Positions 1-5,761 of a stretch of 5,761 bases of DNA are shown here, in pieces (the stretch's first letter is position 1; each line of letters opens with the position of its first letter). The position numbers were made by a program, and so were the translations under genes. The notes below the pieces were generated by a model. The model had not been told where the DNA came from and did not search any database. It saw nothing but the letters and a program-made list of their open reading frames with translations. The stretch comes from JBGPYB01 sp041493035 (GTDB lineage: Bacteria > Acidobacteriota > Vicinamibacteria > Fen-336). The stretch is from positions 1 through 5,761 of the forward strand of contig JBGPYB010000231.1 in NCBI GenBank assembly GCA_041493035.1, given 5' to 3'.

Positions 1-714
1 AGGCTCCTCCCCGAGCAGGGCGGCCAGGACGCGCGCGGCGCTTCGACCTGGGAACGCTTGCTTCCCGGCGAGAAGCTCGTAGAGAACGGCCCCCAGGGAG
101 AAGACGTCCGCGCGTCCGTCCACGGCCTCGCCGAGCGCCTGCTCCGGAGCCATGTACGCCAGCGTCCCTACGAGACCGGCGTCGCTCGGGGCCACTCGGT
201 CGCGGCTCCACGTGGAATCGGAGTTTCCGGGGAGCGGCTGGCGTTTCGCAAGACCGAAGTCCAGGACCTTGACGCGTCCGCCGCCGGTCACCATCACGTT
301 GGACGGCTTGAGGTCGCGGTGAACGATCCCACCGGCGTGGGCCTCGGCTAGAGCGTCGGCGACCTGAGTCACCCAATCGACCACCTGATCGAGGGTGACG
401 CCGTCGCGGCCCGCCGCCGAGGCAAGGGTCTCCCCTGGGACGTACTCCATCGCGATGAACCGGACGGTGTGGCCGTCGGCTTCCGCCTCGGCGACCTCGT
501 ATACCACGGCGATGCTCGGATGGCTAAGCGCGGAGGCCGCGCGGGCCTCGCGAAGGAGCCGGTCGCCGGTCTCCTGCCCCTCGGCGTCCGGCCGGATCAT
601 CTTCAGCGCGACGCGGCGCTGAAGCCGCAGATCCTCGGCGAGGTAGACGGAGCCCATGCCGCCTTCCCCCAGGCGCTCAACGACTCGGTAGTGGGAAACG
701 GTCTCGCCGATCAC
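1..714 (-). CDS. Hanks-type serine/threonine protein kinase, N-terminal part (runs off left edge)
   Basis: Transfers phosphate from ATP to Ser/Thr residues of target proteins. The 238 visible residues are most of a kinase catalytic domain. The glycine-rich loop GEGGMG lies at 16-21 and the ATP-binding lysine is Lys38 in VALK. Glu56, in LLREAR, is the likely helix-C partner. The catalytic loop HRDLKPSN is at 132-139 (Asp134, Lys136, Asn139), DFG at 152-154, GTLAYMAPEQ at 183-192 and the helix-F aspartate Asp203 in DVFSLG. All key catalytic residues are present, so it should be active, and the HRD arginine suggests control by activation-loop phosphorylation. The GTG at 712-714 is the first start after in-frame TAG and TAA stops (721-726). 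No Shine-Dalgarno precedes it. The gene follows the M28 peptidase after 27 bp on the same strand, so co-transcription is likely. Bacterial kinases of this type often carry a transmembrane or repeat sensor domain after the kinase domain; that part is outside the window. Family is certain; target and signal are unknown. Confidence 0.95.
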   Translation of the reverse strand, partial: MIGETVSHYRVVERLGEGGMGSVYLAEDLRLQRRVALKMIRPDAEGQETGDRLLREARAASALSHPSIAVVYEVAEAEADGHTVRFIAMEYVPGETLASAAGRDGVTLDQVVDWVTQVADALAEAHAGGIVHRDLKPSNVMVTGGGRVKVLDFGLAKRQPLPGNSDSTWSRDRVAPSDAGLVGTLAYMAPEQALGEAVDGRADVFSLGAVLYELLAGKQAFPGRSAARVLAALLGEEP

Positions 715-722
715 GCGAGGCT

Positions 723-728
723 ATTATC
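723..728 (-). promoter_or_regulatory. Possible -10 hexamer GATAAT ahead of the kinase
   Basis: Read on the minus strand, GATAAT matches the sigma-70 -10 consensus at five of six positions and ends 8 nt before the kinase GTG. No good -35 lies about 17 bp upstream. The hexamer overlaps the in-frame stop codons that close the frame upstream of the kinase. If used, it would give a nearly leaderless kinase transcript independent of the peptidase gene. Chance occurrence is quite possible. Confidence 0.2.
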
Positions 729-741
729 CGCCCCGCGGCGA

Positions 742-2382
742 TCAGTGGCCGAAAAGCACCCCGAAGAAGTCCCCCGCCTTCCACGTCGGACGCTGGGGCG
801 TCTCGGCCACGCGATAGGCGATGAGCAGATAGAGGCGAGCGATCCTGGCGCTCTCGGCGAAGTCCATCGGCTGCGACATGTCGTCCTGTGGCGAATGGTA
901 GCGCGCCTGGAGCCAGCCCCGGAGGAGTTCCCCACCGCTGACTGCCGGGTCAGCGCTCTTGAGACCGGGCGACAGCATGATCGCGGGGACGCCCTTCTTC
1001 ACGAAGGGGAAGTGATCGCTCCGGATGAAGATGACCTCCTCGGGGAACGGATCGGGGGCCAACTCGAGGCCGACGCGCGACGCCATCTCCGCCACGACCT
1101 CACCGAGGGACGAATGCTCCCCTCCGAACGCCACGACGTCGTGGAGCGGGTAGAGGGTCAGGAACATGTCCATGTTGAGGTTCGCCACGATGGACCCGCC
1201 GGGGACGGTCGAGTGGTTGACGAAGTATTCGGCACCGAGCAGGCCCTTCTCTTCCCCCGTCACCGCGGCGAAGAGGATGGACCGTCGCGGATGTCGAGGG
1301 AGGTGGGTCAAGGCCTGGGCGATCTCGAGAAGCGCGGCGCTGCCCGAAGCGTTGTCGTAGGCGCCGTTGTAGATGGAGTCGCCGTTTTTTGCGGGGCCGA
1401 TCCCCAGATGATCCAGATGGGCCGAGAGCACCACGTATTCCTTGGAGAGGTCGGGATCCGAGCCGCGCAGCACGCCGAGGACGTTGGGGCTAAGAAGAGA
1501 CGCCTGGCGGCTGGACCCCGTGAGGTGCACCTCGACGGGCAAAGGCATGCTGGCGAGTCGGCCTCCCCGCGCCGCCTCGAAGACGGCGTCGAGGGAGCGC
1601 GGGGCCCCTTCGAAGAGGGCCTTGGCCCCCGACGGAGACAGAACGGCGGTAGCGGCGAGGCCGGGAGGAATCCCATCGGGAACCCCCGCCTCGTTCACCC
1701 AGGCCATGACCGGAAGCCCCGCCCTCTCCGCCAGTCTGGCGAACGGAAGTCGCTTCTCTTCTTCGGGAGTGCCGAGACGAAGGACCGCCACGGCCCCGTG
1801 GGCGGCCGCCAACTCGCTCTTGAGCTGCACCGAGCTGTAGTAGGCGTGAGCGTCCGTCGGCAAAGATGCGGGCGCTCCCGCGAGAATCGCAGCGATCCTC
1901 CCCTTCAGGTCGACACCGGCGTAGTCGTCGTACTGGAACTCGGGGGCCGAGACGCCGAAGCCCACGTAAACGACGGGGCCGGACACGTCGGTGCTGTCGC
2001 GCAGGAGGTTCGGCCAGGGGACGAAGTCGGTGCCCGACGTCAGCGGAACCACGCGGCCTTCACGGCGCAGCTCGAGTACGCTCGTGCCGGAGACGCTCTC
2101 GGCTTGCCGCAGCGGGACCGATTGGAAGAAGGTGCCACCGTCCCCCGCGGGTTCGAGGCCGAGAGCGGCAAACTGAGCGGCGACATAGCGGGCCGCGATT
2201 TCGTGGCCGCGCGTCCCCGTTCCGCGTCCCTCGAGGAGATCGTCGGCCAGGAAGCGAACGTGGGCTTCGAGAGCGGCCGGACGCACCGCGCCCAAAGCGG
2301 CGGCGGCCGGATCGCCCGCGGCGACGGCGAGAGGAGCCACGCAGGCTACAGAAAAAGGCAGCACGAGGAGTGAATGGCGCAT
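742..2382 (-). CDS. Exported M28-family zinc metallopeptidase (aminopeptidase-like) with PA-type insert
   Basis: Predicted di-zinc exopeptidase acting outside the cytoplasm on peptides; substrate unknown. The 546-residue protein begins with a signal peptide (residues 1-21 or so, hydrophobic LLVLPFSVACV core, AVA-A cleavage site near 21/22). Cys14 is not in a canonical lipobox, so a lipoprotein is less likely. Residues about 135-250 resemble a PA (protease-associated) domain placed before the catalytic core, as in many M28 enzymes. By comparison with Aeromonas-type aminopeptidase the metal ligands are His322 (AHLDH), Asp343 (YDNASG), Glu378, Asp405 (NMDM) and His457 (SDHFPF). Glu377 of GEE is the likely general base and Asp324 the supporting aspartate. 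A C-terminal YHSPQDD motif (495-501) is common in the family. The ATG is the first start after an in-frame TGA at 2416-2418, so the start is well fixed even though no ribosome binding site is visible. The kinase gene follows 27 bp downstream. Confidence 0.94.
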   Translation of the reverse strand: MRHSLLVLPFSVACVAPLAVAAGDPAAAALGAVRPAALEAHVRFLADDLLEGRGTGTRGHEIAARYVAAQFAALGLEPAGDGGTFFQSVPLRQAESVSGTSVLELRREGRVVPLTSGTDFVPWPNLLRDSTDVSGPVVYVGFGVSAPEFQYDDYAGVDLKGRIAAILAGAPASLPTDAHAYYSSVQLKSELAAAHGAVAVLRLGTPEEEKRLPFARLAERAGLPVMAWVNEAGVPDGIPPGLAATAVLSPSGAKALFEGAPRSLDAVFEAARGGRLASMPLPVEVHLTGSSRQASLLSPNVLGVLRGSDPDLSKEYVVLSAHLDHLGIGPAKNGDSIYNGAYDNASGSAALLEIAQALTHLPRHPRRSILFAAVTGEEKGLLGAEYFVNHSTVPGGSIVANLNMDMFLTLYPLHDVVAFGGEHSSLGEVVAEMASRVGLELAPDPFPEEVIFIRSDHFPFVKKGVPAIMLSPGLKSADPAVSGGELLRGWLQARYHSPQDDMSQPMDFAESARIARLYLLIAYRVAETPQRPTWKAGDFFGVLFGH

Positions 2383-2390
2383 GCGCGCCG

Positions 2391-2419
2391 AGTGTCCGAG
2401 AGAGAGCCGGCACTGTCAA
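2391..2419 (-). promoter_or_regulatory. Candidate sigma-70 promoter for the M28 peptidase
   Basis: On the minus strand a perfect -35 TTGACA (2414-2419) is followed by a 17-nt spacer and GACACT (2391-2396), which matches only three of six -10 positions. The -10 ends 8 nt before the peptidase ATG, so transcription would start almost at the start codon, which fits the missing Shine-Dalgarno. The -35 is exact and the spacing ideal, but the -10 is poor. Confidence 0.35.
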
Positions 2420-2422
2420 GCT

Positions 2423-2428
2423 TAGAAT
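2423..2428 (+). promoter_or_regulatory. Candidate -10 hexamer TAGAAT for the LCAT-like hydrolase
   Basis: TAGAAT matches the -10 consensus at five of six positions and lies 6 nt before the GTG at 2435, the spacing typical of leaderless genes. The sequence about 17 bp upstream (around 2400-2405, GAGAGA) is a poor -35. The first three bases also form the in-frame TAG that closes the hydrolase frame upstream. It lies 3 bp from the opposing -35 box of the peptidase, so use of the two promoters would probably interfere. Confidence 0.3.
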
Positions 2429-2434
2429 GGCGGA

Positions 2435-3781
2435 GTGAGCCGCGGAGAGAGCAGGAGCCGGGAGGGGTGGTGGGTGCCGTTTCTCGCTGGCGTCGTCGCC
2501 GGCGGTGCCGGCCTGGTTCTCGCCAAGGCGTTCGCACCGAGGCAGGCACTCGACCCGAGTCTCTTCAGTGGCCGAGGACCGAATCCGAAGATTCCGCCGG
2601 CGGTCGTGGTTCCGGGAATCCTGGGGAGCGAGCTACTCCGCCCTGATGGGACACAGGTGTGGCTCAACGCGGGGAACGCTCTAGGCCATCACGATCTGGC
2701 CCTGCCTGTCAGCGCCCCCGTCGACGCGGCCGAGGAGGCCCTGCGGCCGGGCGGCCTCCTTGGAACAGCCGCCGTCCTGCCGCGCGTCTTCGGCTTCACC
2801 GAGTACGCCGACCTCCTGGACCTGCTCCGGGGAACCGGGCTCGCCCACCACGTGTTCACCTACGACTGGCGGCACGATCTGGTGGCCTCGGCTCGACGAC
2901 TCGGCGTGGCCCTGGATGCGTTGGCAGAATCGAGCGGCGATCCAGCCGCGCGATTCAATGTCATCGGCCACAGCATGGGCGGACTCGTGGCGCGCTACTA
3001 CCTGCGCTTCGGCGACGCGGAGCACGACTCCCCCGTGACGTGGGCGGGGGCGCGGCGCATTCGAAACCTCGTCCTCGTCGCGACCCCGAGCGGCGGTAGC
3101 ATCGCGTCCCTCGACGCGGTCCTGAACGGCAACCGCGTCGGGCTGTCATACACAACCCTCGCGGCCTCGGTGATCGCCACGATGCCGTCGATCTACCAAC
3201 TGCTTCCGCCGGCCGGCGTGGGGGCGCTTCTCGACCACAAGGGCGAGCCGCTCCACCTGGACCTCCACGACCCAGGGACCTGGGAACGCCTCGGCTGGGG
3301 ACCGTTCGCTCCGCCGAGCGCGTCGCGCCAGAGACTCGAGGCCGACGCGGCCGACGACGCTTCGGCCCGCGCGCACCTCGCGGCGGCTCTGGCTCGAGCG
3401 CGCGACTTTCACCTGGCCCTCACCCGCCCCGTGCCGAGCCCCTGTCCCGTGCGCGTCGTGGCGCTCGGAGGGGACTGCCTCCCCACGCTGGCCCGCGCCC
3501 TGGTCCCCGAGAAACGCGGGGTCACGCCGCGATTCGAACCCTGGACCCGAGCCGAGAGCGCCGCGATGATGGAGCCTGGGGACGGCCGCGTGACCCGCGC
3601 CAGCGTCCTGGCGGCCCACCTGCCGGAGGCGGAAACCTCCGACATGGGTTCGGGAGTTGCCGAGTTGAGTCAAGCCTTCTTCGGTTGCGCCGATCACCAC
3701 GGAATCTACGGCGAGCCCACGTTCCAGAGCGTCCTTCTCCGGGCTCTGCTGCGTCCCGCCCGCCGATCCGCTAACATGTGA
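2435..3781 (+). CDS. LCAT-like alpha/beta hydrolase (putative lipase/acyltransferase) with N-terminal membrane anchor
   Basis: Predicted serine hydrolase of the lecithin:cholesterol acyltransferase type, acting on lipid esters; the exact substrate is unknown. In its 448 residues, Arg-rich residues 3-9 precede a hydrophobic segment (about 12-31), which should be an uncleaved signal anchor or signal peptide placing the enzyme outside the membrane. PGILGSEL (60-67) is the family's N-terminal oxyanion-region motif. YDWRHD (143-148) matches the LCAT-family YDWR signature. GHSMGG (178-183) is the nucleophile elbow with Ser180, and ATPSGGS (216-222) follows as in LCAT relatives. Asp383 in GDGRV matches the LCAT catalytic aspartate motif, and His421 or His422 in DHHGIYG completes the triad. 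GTG 2435 is the first start after an in-frame TAG at 2423, but it has no spaced Shine-Dalgarno. GTG 2474 (residue 14) does, and would remove the basic N-terminus. The gene is divergent from the M28 peptidase and probably separate from the sdh operon. It could also be a triacylglycerol lipase or a PGAP1-like esterase. Confidence 0.85.
   Translation: MSRGESRSREGWWVPFLAGVVAGGAGLVLAKAFAPRQALDPSLFSGRGPNPKIPPAVVVPGILGSELLRPDGTQVWLNAGNALGHHDLALPVSAPVDAAEEALRPGGLLGTAAVLPRVFGFTEYADLLDLLRGTGLAHHVFTYDWRHDLVASARRLGVALDALAESSGDPAARFNVIGHSMGGLVARYYLRFGDAEHDSPVTWAGARRIRNLVLVATPSGGSIASLDAVLNGNRVGLSYTTLAASVIATMPSIYQLLPPAGVGALLDHKGEPLHLDLHDPGTWERLGWGPFAPPSASRQRLEADAADDASARAHLAAALARARDFHLALTRPVPSPCPVRVVALGGDCLPTLARALVPEKRGVTPRFEPWTRAESAAMMEPGDGRVTRASVLAAHLPEAETSDMGSGVAELSQAFFGCADHHGIYGEPTFQSVLLRALLRPARRSANM
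2461..2465 (+). promoter_or_regulatory. Shine-Dalgarno-like GGAGG pointing to an alternative hydrolase start at 2474
   Basis: GGAGG sits inside the annotated hydrolase, 8 nt before an in-frame GTG at 2474 (codon 14), which is textbook spacing. Starting there gives a 435-residue protein that keeps the hydrophobic segment but loses all the arginines before it. A membrane-targeting segment normally has basic residues on its N-side, which favours the longer 2435 start. The purine-rich codons (Arg, Glu, Gly) could create this motif by chance. Confidence 0.3.
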
Positions 3782-3782
3782 C

Positions 3783-3797
3783 CGGCCCTTTGGGCCG
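3783..3797 (+). other. Perfect 6-bp hairpin in the hydrolase-sdhC gap
   Basis: CGGCCC, a TTT loop and GGGCCG form a short all-G/C stem directly after the hydrolase stop codon. No run of T follows, so it is not a standard intrinsic terminator. It may slow or end hydrolase transcription, protect the 3' end, or fold near the 5' end of an sdh transcript. The symmetry is clear in the sequence; the role is inferred. Confidence 0.4.
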
Positions 3798-3823
3798 AGG
3801 CGCACTCCGCCGACTCTAGCGAC

Positions 3824-3830
3824 AGGGAGA
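3824..3830 (+). promoter_or_regulatory. Ribosome binding site of sdhC
   Basis: AGGGAGA ends 4 nt before the sdhC ATG (the GGGAG core is 5 nt away). It supports the start at 3835 and contrasts with the three genes to the left, which show no such motif at their annotated starts. Confidence 0.75.
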
Positions 3831-3834
3831 CGAC

Positions 3835-4500
3835 ATGCGGGAGTCAGGGACCTTCTTCGGCTCGACCATCGGGAAGAAGGTCGTGATGGGCGTGACCGGG
3901 ATCGCCCTCTTCGGATTCGTGCTGGGGCACATGGCCGGGAACCTCCAGCTCTACCTGGGCCCCGAGGCGCTCAACACCTACAGCGAGTCTCTGCGCGAAG
4001 TGGGCCACGGCATGGGTCTCTGGGTGGCCCGGGCTGGGCTTCTCGCGGCCGTGGGGCTCCACATCTGGGCCGCCACCTCCCTCACGCTTGCCAGCATCAA
4101 GGCGCGGCCTGTGGGCTATCGCGCGAGCCGGCACCGCGAGTCGACGTACGCGTCACGGACCATGCGATGGAGCGGGCCTATCCTGCTTCTCTTCGTCGTC
4201 TACCACCTTCTTCATTTCACGTTTGGAACGGTTCACGGAAGCTTCATCCCCGGTGACGTCTACCACAATGTCGTCGCGGGGTTTCAGGTCTGGCCGGTGT
4301 CGGCGTTTTACATGGTCGCCATGATCACCCTCGGCTTCCACTTGTGGCACGGCGTCTGGAGCATGCTCCAGTCGCTCGGTCTTTCCCACCCACGATGGAA
4401 CACATTCCGCCGCGCGTTCGCAACGGTCTTTACTGTGGTGGTGATCGGCGGAAACCTCTCCTTCCCGATCGCCGTTCTCGCCGGATGGGTTCGGGAGTAG
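3835..4500 (+). CDS. sdhC: Succinate dehydrogenase/fumarate reductase cytochrome b558 subunit
   Basis: Membrane anchor of complex II: it holds two b haems and carries electrons from the SdhA/SdhB catalytic part to quinone. The 221-residue protein has five hydrophobic helices (about 17-38, 62-88, 112-134, 155-178 and 195-217), the single-subunit plan of the Bacillus/Bacteroidetes b558 family rather than the SdhC+SdhD pair of E. coli. Four histidines, one in each of helices 1-4, are the expected haem ligands: His32 (GHMAGN), His76 (LHIWA), His124 (YHLLHF) and His169 (FHLWHG). Their spacing is close to that of Bacillus subtilis SdhC, so both haem sites look intact. Di-haem enzymes of this type usually work with menaquinone; that is inferred from the family. 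The ATG has a good ribosome binding site. sdhA begins 6 bp after the stop in the same reading frame, so the two are surely co-transcribed. Confidence 0.95.
   Translation: MRESGTFFGSTIGKKVVMGVTGIALFGFVLGHMAGNLQLYLGPEALNTYSESLREVGHGMGLWVARAGLLAAVGLHIWAATSLTLASIKARPVGYRASRHRESTYASRTMRWSGPILLLFVVYHLLHFTFGTVHGSFIPGDVYHNVVAGFQVWPVSAFYMVAMITLGFHLWHGVWSMLQSLGLSHPRWNTFRRAFATVFTVVVIGGNLSFPIAVLAGWVRE
4493..4497 (+). promoter_or_regulatory. Ribosome binding site of sdhA, inside the end of sdhC
   Basis: GGGAG lies in the last sense codons of sdhC and ends 9 nt before the sdhA ATG. Because ribosomes finishing sdhC cover this site, translation of the two subunits is probably coupled. It supports the 4507 start. 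Confidence 0.6.
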
Positions 4501-4506
4501 CGGGAC

Positions 4507-5761
4507 ATGGAACTGAACGCCAACACACCCTCGGGCCCGATCGAGAAGAAGTGGGAGAAGCACCGCTTCGACATGAAGCTGGTGAATCCCGCCAACAAAC
4601 GGAAGTACACGGTGATCATGGTGGGGTCGGGGCTGGCCGGCGCCTCGGGCGCCGCCGCCATGGCCGAACTGGGCTACAACGTCCTCTGCTTCTGCTACCA
4701 GGACAGCCCTCGCCGGGCCCACTCCATCGCCGCCCAGGGCGGAATCAACGCGGCCAAGAACTATCAAAACGACGGCGACAGCGTCTTCCGCCTCTTCTAC
4801 GACACCGTGAAGGGGGGAGACTTCCGGGCCCGAGAGGCGAACGTCTATCGTCTCGCCGAGACGTCGGTGAAGATCATCGATCAGTGCGTCGCCCAGGGCG
4901 TCCCCTTCGCCCGAGAGTACGGCGGCCTCCTGGCGAATCGCTCCTTCGGCGGGGCGCAAGTGTCCCGGACCTTCTATGCTCGCGGGCAGACGGGGCAGCA
5001 GCTTCTGCTGGGGGCCTACTCGGCTCTCGAGCGCCAGATCGGCCTTGGCAAGGTGACGATGTTCCCGCGCCACGAGATGCTCGAGGTGATCGTCGTCGAC
5101 GGAAGCGCCCGCGGCATCGTCACACGGGACATGGTGACGGGTGTCATCCAGTCGTGGACGGCCGATGCTGTCTGTCTCGCTACGGGCGGATACGGAAACG
5201 TCTTCTACCTCGCGACCTACGCCAAGGGGTGCAACGCCACGGCGATCTGGCGGGCGTACAAGAAGGGCGCCGCGTTCGCCAACCCCTGCTACACCCAGAT
5301 CCATCCGACCTGCATCCCCGTCACCGGCGACCACCAATCGAAGCTCACCCTCATGAGCGAATCGCTCCGCAACGACGGGCGCATCTGGGTTCCGAAGAAG
5401 AAGGGGGACACCCGGCCCCCGGGCCAGATTCCAGAGGACCAGCGCGACTACTACCTCGAGCGGAAGTACCCGAGCTTCGGCAACCTCGCCCCGCGGGACA
5501 TCGCGTCGCGGGCGGCGAAGCATGTCTGCGACGACGGGCGCGGCGTGGGCGCCACGGGCCTCGGGGTCTACCTCGACTTCGCCGACGCCCTGGGACGTCT
5601 CGGCGAAGACACGATACGGGAGAAGTACGGCAACCTCTTCGAGATGTACGAGCGCATCACCGACGAGAACCCGTACAAGGTCCCCATGCGCATCTACCCG
5701 GCGAGCCACTACACCATGGGCGGCCTCTGGGTGGACTACAACCTCATGAGCACGATCCCCG
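4507..5761 (+). CDS. sdhA: Succinate dehydrogenase/fumarate reductase flavoprotein subunit, N-terminal part (runs off right edge)
   Basis: Catalytic subunit of complex II, on the cytoplasmic face: oxidises succinate to fumarate (or the reverse) with covalently bound FAD and passes electrons to the SdhB iron-sulfur clusters. 418 full codons are visible; related proteins are roughly 580-640 residues, so the C-terminal third is missing. The dinucleotide-binding motif VGSGLAGASGA is at 39-49. His72 in AHSIAAQGGINAA is the expected covalent FAD attachment site. LATGGYGNVF (224-233) is the second FAD-contact motif. Substrate-site residues by analogy with E. coli are His266 (QIHPT), Ser284-Glu285, Arg335 (RDIASRA, candidate proton-transfer arginine) and His401 (SHYTMGG). 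The 30-residue extension before the FAD fold and the VGSGLAG form fit the Bacillus-type SdhA subgroup, agreeing with the b558 SdhC upstream. The start has a ribosome binding site within sdhC. sdhB is expected next. Confidence 0.96.
   Translation, partial: MELNANTPSGPIEKKWEKHRFDMKLVNPANKRKYTVIMVGSGLAGASGAAAMAELGYNVLCFCYQDSPRRAHSIAAQGGINAAKNYQNDGDSVFRLFYDTVKGGDFRAREANVYRLAETSVKIIDQCVAQGVPFAREYGGLLANRSFGGAQVSRTFYARGQTGQQLLLGAYSALERQIGLGKVTMFPRHEMLEVIVVDGSARGIVTRDMVTGVIQSWTADAVCLATGGYGNVFYLATYAKGCNATAIWRAYKKGAAFANPCYTQIHPTCIPVTGDHQSKLTLMSESLRNDGRIWVPKKKGDTRPPGQIPEDQRDYYLERKYPSFGNLAPRDIASRAAKHVCDDGRGVGATGLGVYLDFADALGRLGEDTIREKYGNLFEMYERITDENPYKVPMRIYPASHYTMGGLWVDYNLMSTIP

Noticed and set aside
469..2373. 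634-codon plus-strand open frame opposite the M28 peptidase and the start of the kinase
   Set aside because: The product is Arg/Gly/Glu-rich with no recognisable domain, while the opposite strand encodes a complete M28 enzyme with all metal ligands and a kinase. Long antisense frames are expected in high-GC coding DNA.
1866..2438. 190-codon plus-strand frame in the peptidase region
   Set aside because: Extremely Arg-rich, typical of a shifted frame in high-GC DNA, and it runs against the peptidase N-terminal coding sequence.
3525..3550. GATTCGAACC at 3531-3540, resembling a tRNA T-loop on the minus strand (GGTTCGAATC)
   Set aside because: The flanking bases do not form a 5-bp T-stem, no acceptor or anticodon arm is found nearby, and it lies within the hydrolase reading frame.
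3146..3805. 219-codon minus-strand frame opposite the hydrolase C-terminus
   Set aside because: No domain or ribosome binding site is visible, and it covers the region holding the hydrolase catalytic Asp and His, which explains the sequence better.
4153..5709. 518-codon minus-strand open frame opposite sdhC and sdhA
   Set aside because: It is the mirror of strongly conserved sdhC/sdhA codons, with Val/Glu/Gly/His-rich, low-information sequence and no known motif; an antisense artefact of GC bias.
1..5761. Mobile elements, CRISPR arrays, long repeats, frameshifted genes or a defence-type system
   Set aside because: No transposase or integrase motifs, no regularly spaced repeats, no terminal inverted repeats and no broken frames were seen; all space is taken by five intact or edge-cut housekeeping and enzyme genes with gaps of about 53 bp or less.

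Overview
The window is high-GC bacterial chromosomal DNA (by eye about two-thirds G+C, with strong G/C preference at third codon positions). It holds five protein-coding genes packed tightly, two of them cut by the window edges. A GEGGMG-type bacterial Ser/Thr kinase, a secreted M28 peptidase and a Bacillus/Bacteroidetes-type SdhC-SdhA pair together suggest a soil- or sediment-type phylum such as Acidobacteriota, Gemmatimonadota or a related candidate lineage. That placement is an inference from gene content and composition; no marker gene is present to fix it.

Left half, minus strand (1-2382): an exported M28-family zinc peptidase (742-2382) is followed after 27 bp by a Hanks-type Ser/Thr protein kinase (start at 714, running off the left edge). 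They share a strand and are close enough to be co-transcribed. Neither has a convincing Shine-Dalgarno sequence.

Middle (2383-3781): a 52-bp divergent intergenic region separates the peptidase from a plus-strand LCAT-like alpha/beta hydrolase with an N-terminal hydrophobic anchor. This short spacer must hold both 5' ends. It contains a perfect TTGACA on the minus strand and a TAGAAT hexamer on the plus strand, each close to its start codon, so overlapping promoters and leaderless or near-leaderless transcripts are possible.

Right half, plus strand (3782-5761): a 53-bp gap containing a small perfect hairpin and a good ribosome binding site leads into sdhC (di-haem cytochrome b558-type membrane anchor), then after 6 bp sdhA (succinate dehydrogenase/fumarate reductase flavoprotein, cut by the right edge). 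The expected third gene, sdhB (iron-sulfur subunit), would lie just outside. Together these encode the membrane complex that oxidises succinate and passes electrons to quinone (menaquinone is likely for this type).

I see no mobile element, CRISPR array, tRNA, rRNA or clear novel system. The points most worth checking are the compact divergent promoter region, the contrast between starts with and without ribosome binding sites, and the ambiguous start of the hydrolase.
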